Source: an uncultured Oscillibacter sp. (GTDB taxonomy: Bacteria; Bacillota; Clostridia; Oscillospirales; Oscillospiraceae). Taken from it: 13,876 nucleotides of DNA. Each line of letters opens with the position of its first letter. Within the stretch, counting starts at the first letter, position 1. The translations under genes were made by a program, and so were the position numbers. Shown piece by piece: positions 13,021 to 13,876 of this stretch. The notes beneath the pieces are model-generated. The model searched no databases and was not told where the DNA came from. It saw nothing but the letters and a program-made list of their open reading frames with translations. The stretch covers positions 1-13,876 of the forward strand of contig CAMMCS010000033.1 in NCBI GenBank assembly GCA_946494635.1, written 5' to 3'.

Positions 13021-13876
13021 TCAAAGTGCTTCATAGAACGCGGCGAAGGCGGCCTGGTTGGAGAGCCACTTCTCCGGACGCTGGATATACTCGGTGGGAT
13101 ACTTCACATTGAACGCCCGCTGGATCTGGTTGGTGCCCGGCACCACCATCTTGGTGGACCCGGCGGCGCCGAAGGACAGGATGGAGCACAGCTCCGACAT
13201 GATGTCCACGTTGTACCAGCACTCACCGCCGGGGCGGCACCAGCCGATGTTCTCAAAGCTGCCGGACATGTACTTCTGCCGGTAGAGGTAGTAGGGCCGG
13301 TATCCGGCACGGCGCAGGGCGGGGTCGGCGTAGTCCAGCATCTCCGCCACCGTCTCCGCCGCCGGAACCCGCAGCCCCTCGGTCAAAATGCGGCTGCCCT
13401 TTTTCAGCGCCAGGGTGTGGACGGTGATGTCGTCGGGGCCGTAGCCGAGGCACCGGTCCAGGGACCGGCGGAAGCCCTCCGCCGTGTCCTCCGGCAATCC
13501 CGCGATCAGGTCCATGTTTACATGTGGAAACCGATATTGGGCCACCAGCTCCATGGCAGCGTCGATGTCCGCCGCCGTGTGGCACCGGCCGATGGCCCGC
13601 AGCACCGGCTCCTCAAAGGTCTGGGGGTTCACGGAGACCCGGGTGACCCCGTGGGCCTTCAGCACCGCCAGCTTCTCCGCCGTGATGGTGTCCGGCCGGC
13701 CGGCCTCCACGGTGAGCTCCTCGCAGGCGGAACGGTCAAAGGCCGTGTCAAAGGCGGTGAGGACCCGGGCCATCTGCTCCGCCGTCAGCGTAGTGGGGGT
13801 GCCGCCGCCCATGTAGAAGGCCCGCACCCGCAGCCCGGCCCGGCGGACCATCTCCCCGCCGGCGGTGATCTCCGCG
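13021..13876 (-). CDS. hemZ: HemZ-type radical SAM protein, C-terminal part (cut by window edge)
   Basis: About 284 C-terminal residues are visible; the start lies beyond the window. HemZ proteins are relatives of oxygen-independent coproporphyrinogen III dehydrogenase. Visible signatures are FYMGGGTPTTL near the left end, TVEAGRPDTI, VSVNPQTF, NMDLIAGLPEDT and a C-terminal GYRPYYLYRQKYMSGSFENI followed by IGWCRPGGECWYN. The last part separates HemZ from HemN and HemW. The CxxxCxxC cluster motif expected upstream is out of view. The stop is 13 bases before the kinase start, and the kinase ribosome site begins right at it, so the two are surely co-transcribed. Whether this organism makes haem is unknown; HemZ in gut anaerobes may have another radical SAM role. 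Confidence 0.9.
   Translation of the reverse strand, partial: AEITAGGEMVRRAGLRVRAFYMGGGTPTTLTAEQMARVLTAFDTAFDRSACEELTVEAGRPDTITAEKLAVLKAHGVTRVSVNPQTFEEPVLRAIGRCHTAADIDAAMELVAQYRFPHVNMDLIAGLPEDTAEGFRRSLDRCLGYGPDDITVHTLALKKGSRILTEGLRVPAAETVAEMLDYADPALRRAGYRPYYLYRQKYMSGSFENIGWCRPGGECWYNVDIMSELCSILSFGAAGSTKMVVPGTNQIQRAFNVKYPTEYIQRPEKWLSNQAAFAAFYEAL

Noticed and set aside
1..13876. CRISPR array, tRNA, rRNA, insertion sequence, toxin-antitoxin or defence system
   Set aside because: No regularly spaced repeats, cloverleaf, transposase or defence-type protein seen. MazG here is the housekeeping two-domain enzyme, not part of a mazEF toxin pair.

Overview
The window is about 13.9 kb of GC-rich bacterial chromosome. 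Gene content and protein style point to a high-GC, gut-type Clostridia, probably Oscillospiraceae (relatives of Flavonifractor, Lawsonibacter or Pseudoflavonifractor). The reasons are strong AGGAGG ribosome sites, a HemZ-type radical SAM protein, a SpoVB/YabM-like flippase next to MazG and HU, and a LysM-G5-M23 wall hydrolase. The taxonomic placement is inference. There is no CRISPR array, rRNA, tRNA or complete mobile element.

Left part (1-2550): the 5' third of a phosphate acetyltransferase gene (pta, minus strand) and a large membrane-anchored M23 peptidase gene (plus strand) diverge from an AT-rich spacer of about 300 bp. Each has a recognisable sigma-A type promoter. The peptidase gene ends at a strong terminator.

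Middle, plus strand (2551-6865): a lone phage/ICE-type tyrosine recombinase with all catalytic residues is followed by a polyphosphate pair, ppx (exopolyphosphatase family) and ppk1 (polyphosphate kinase). The two overlap by 31 nt, so polyP synthesis and hydrolysis or sensing are probably co-expressed. A perfect hairpin abuts the ppx ribosome site. A bidirectional terminator separates ppk1 from the convergent genes to the right.

Right part, all minus strand (6878-13876), read from right to left: hemZ (partial), a uridine-kinase-like P-loop kinase, a small zinc-ribbon protein, purine nucleoside phosphorylase (punA), a SpoVB/YabM-like flippase, mazG, hup and, after a terminator-like hairpin, uridine phosphorylase (udp). 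Spacings of 13-100 nt, with no convincing internal terminator before hup, suggest one long transcript or overlapping ones. The shared theme is nucleoside salvage and nucleotide-pool cleaning (kinase, PNP, Udp, MazG), wrapped around the conserved Firmicutes flippase-mazG-hup block.

Most genes are ordinary housekeeping genes and I found no clear new defence or mobile system. The points most worth checking are the altered specificity residues in Udp, a branched GC-rich RNA-like structure upstream of udp, the isolated integrase with nested inverted repeats in front of it, the long arginine-rich cytoplasmic region of the M23 protein with WalR-box-like hexamers at its promoter, and the zinc-ribbon gene coupled to punA.
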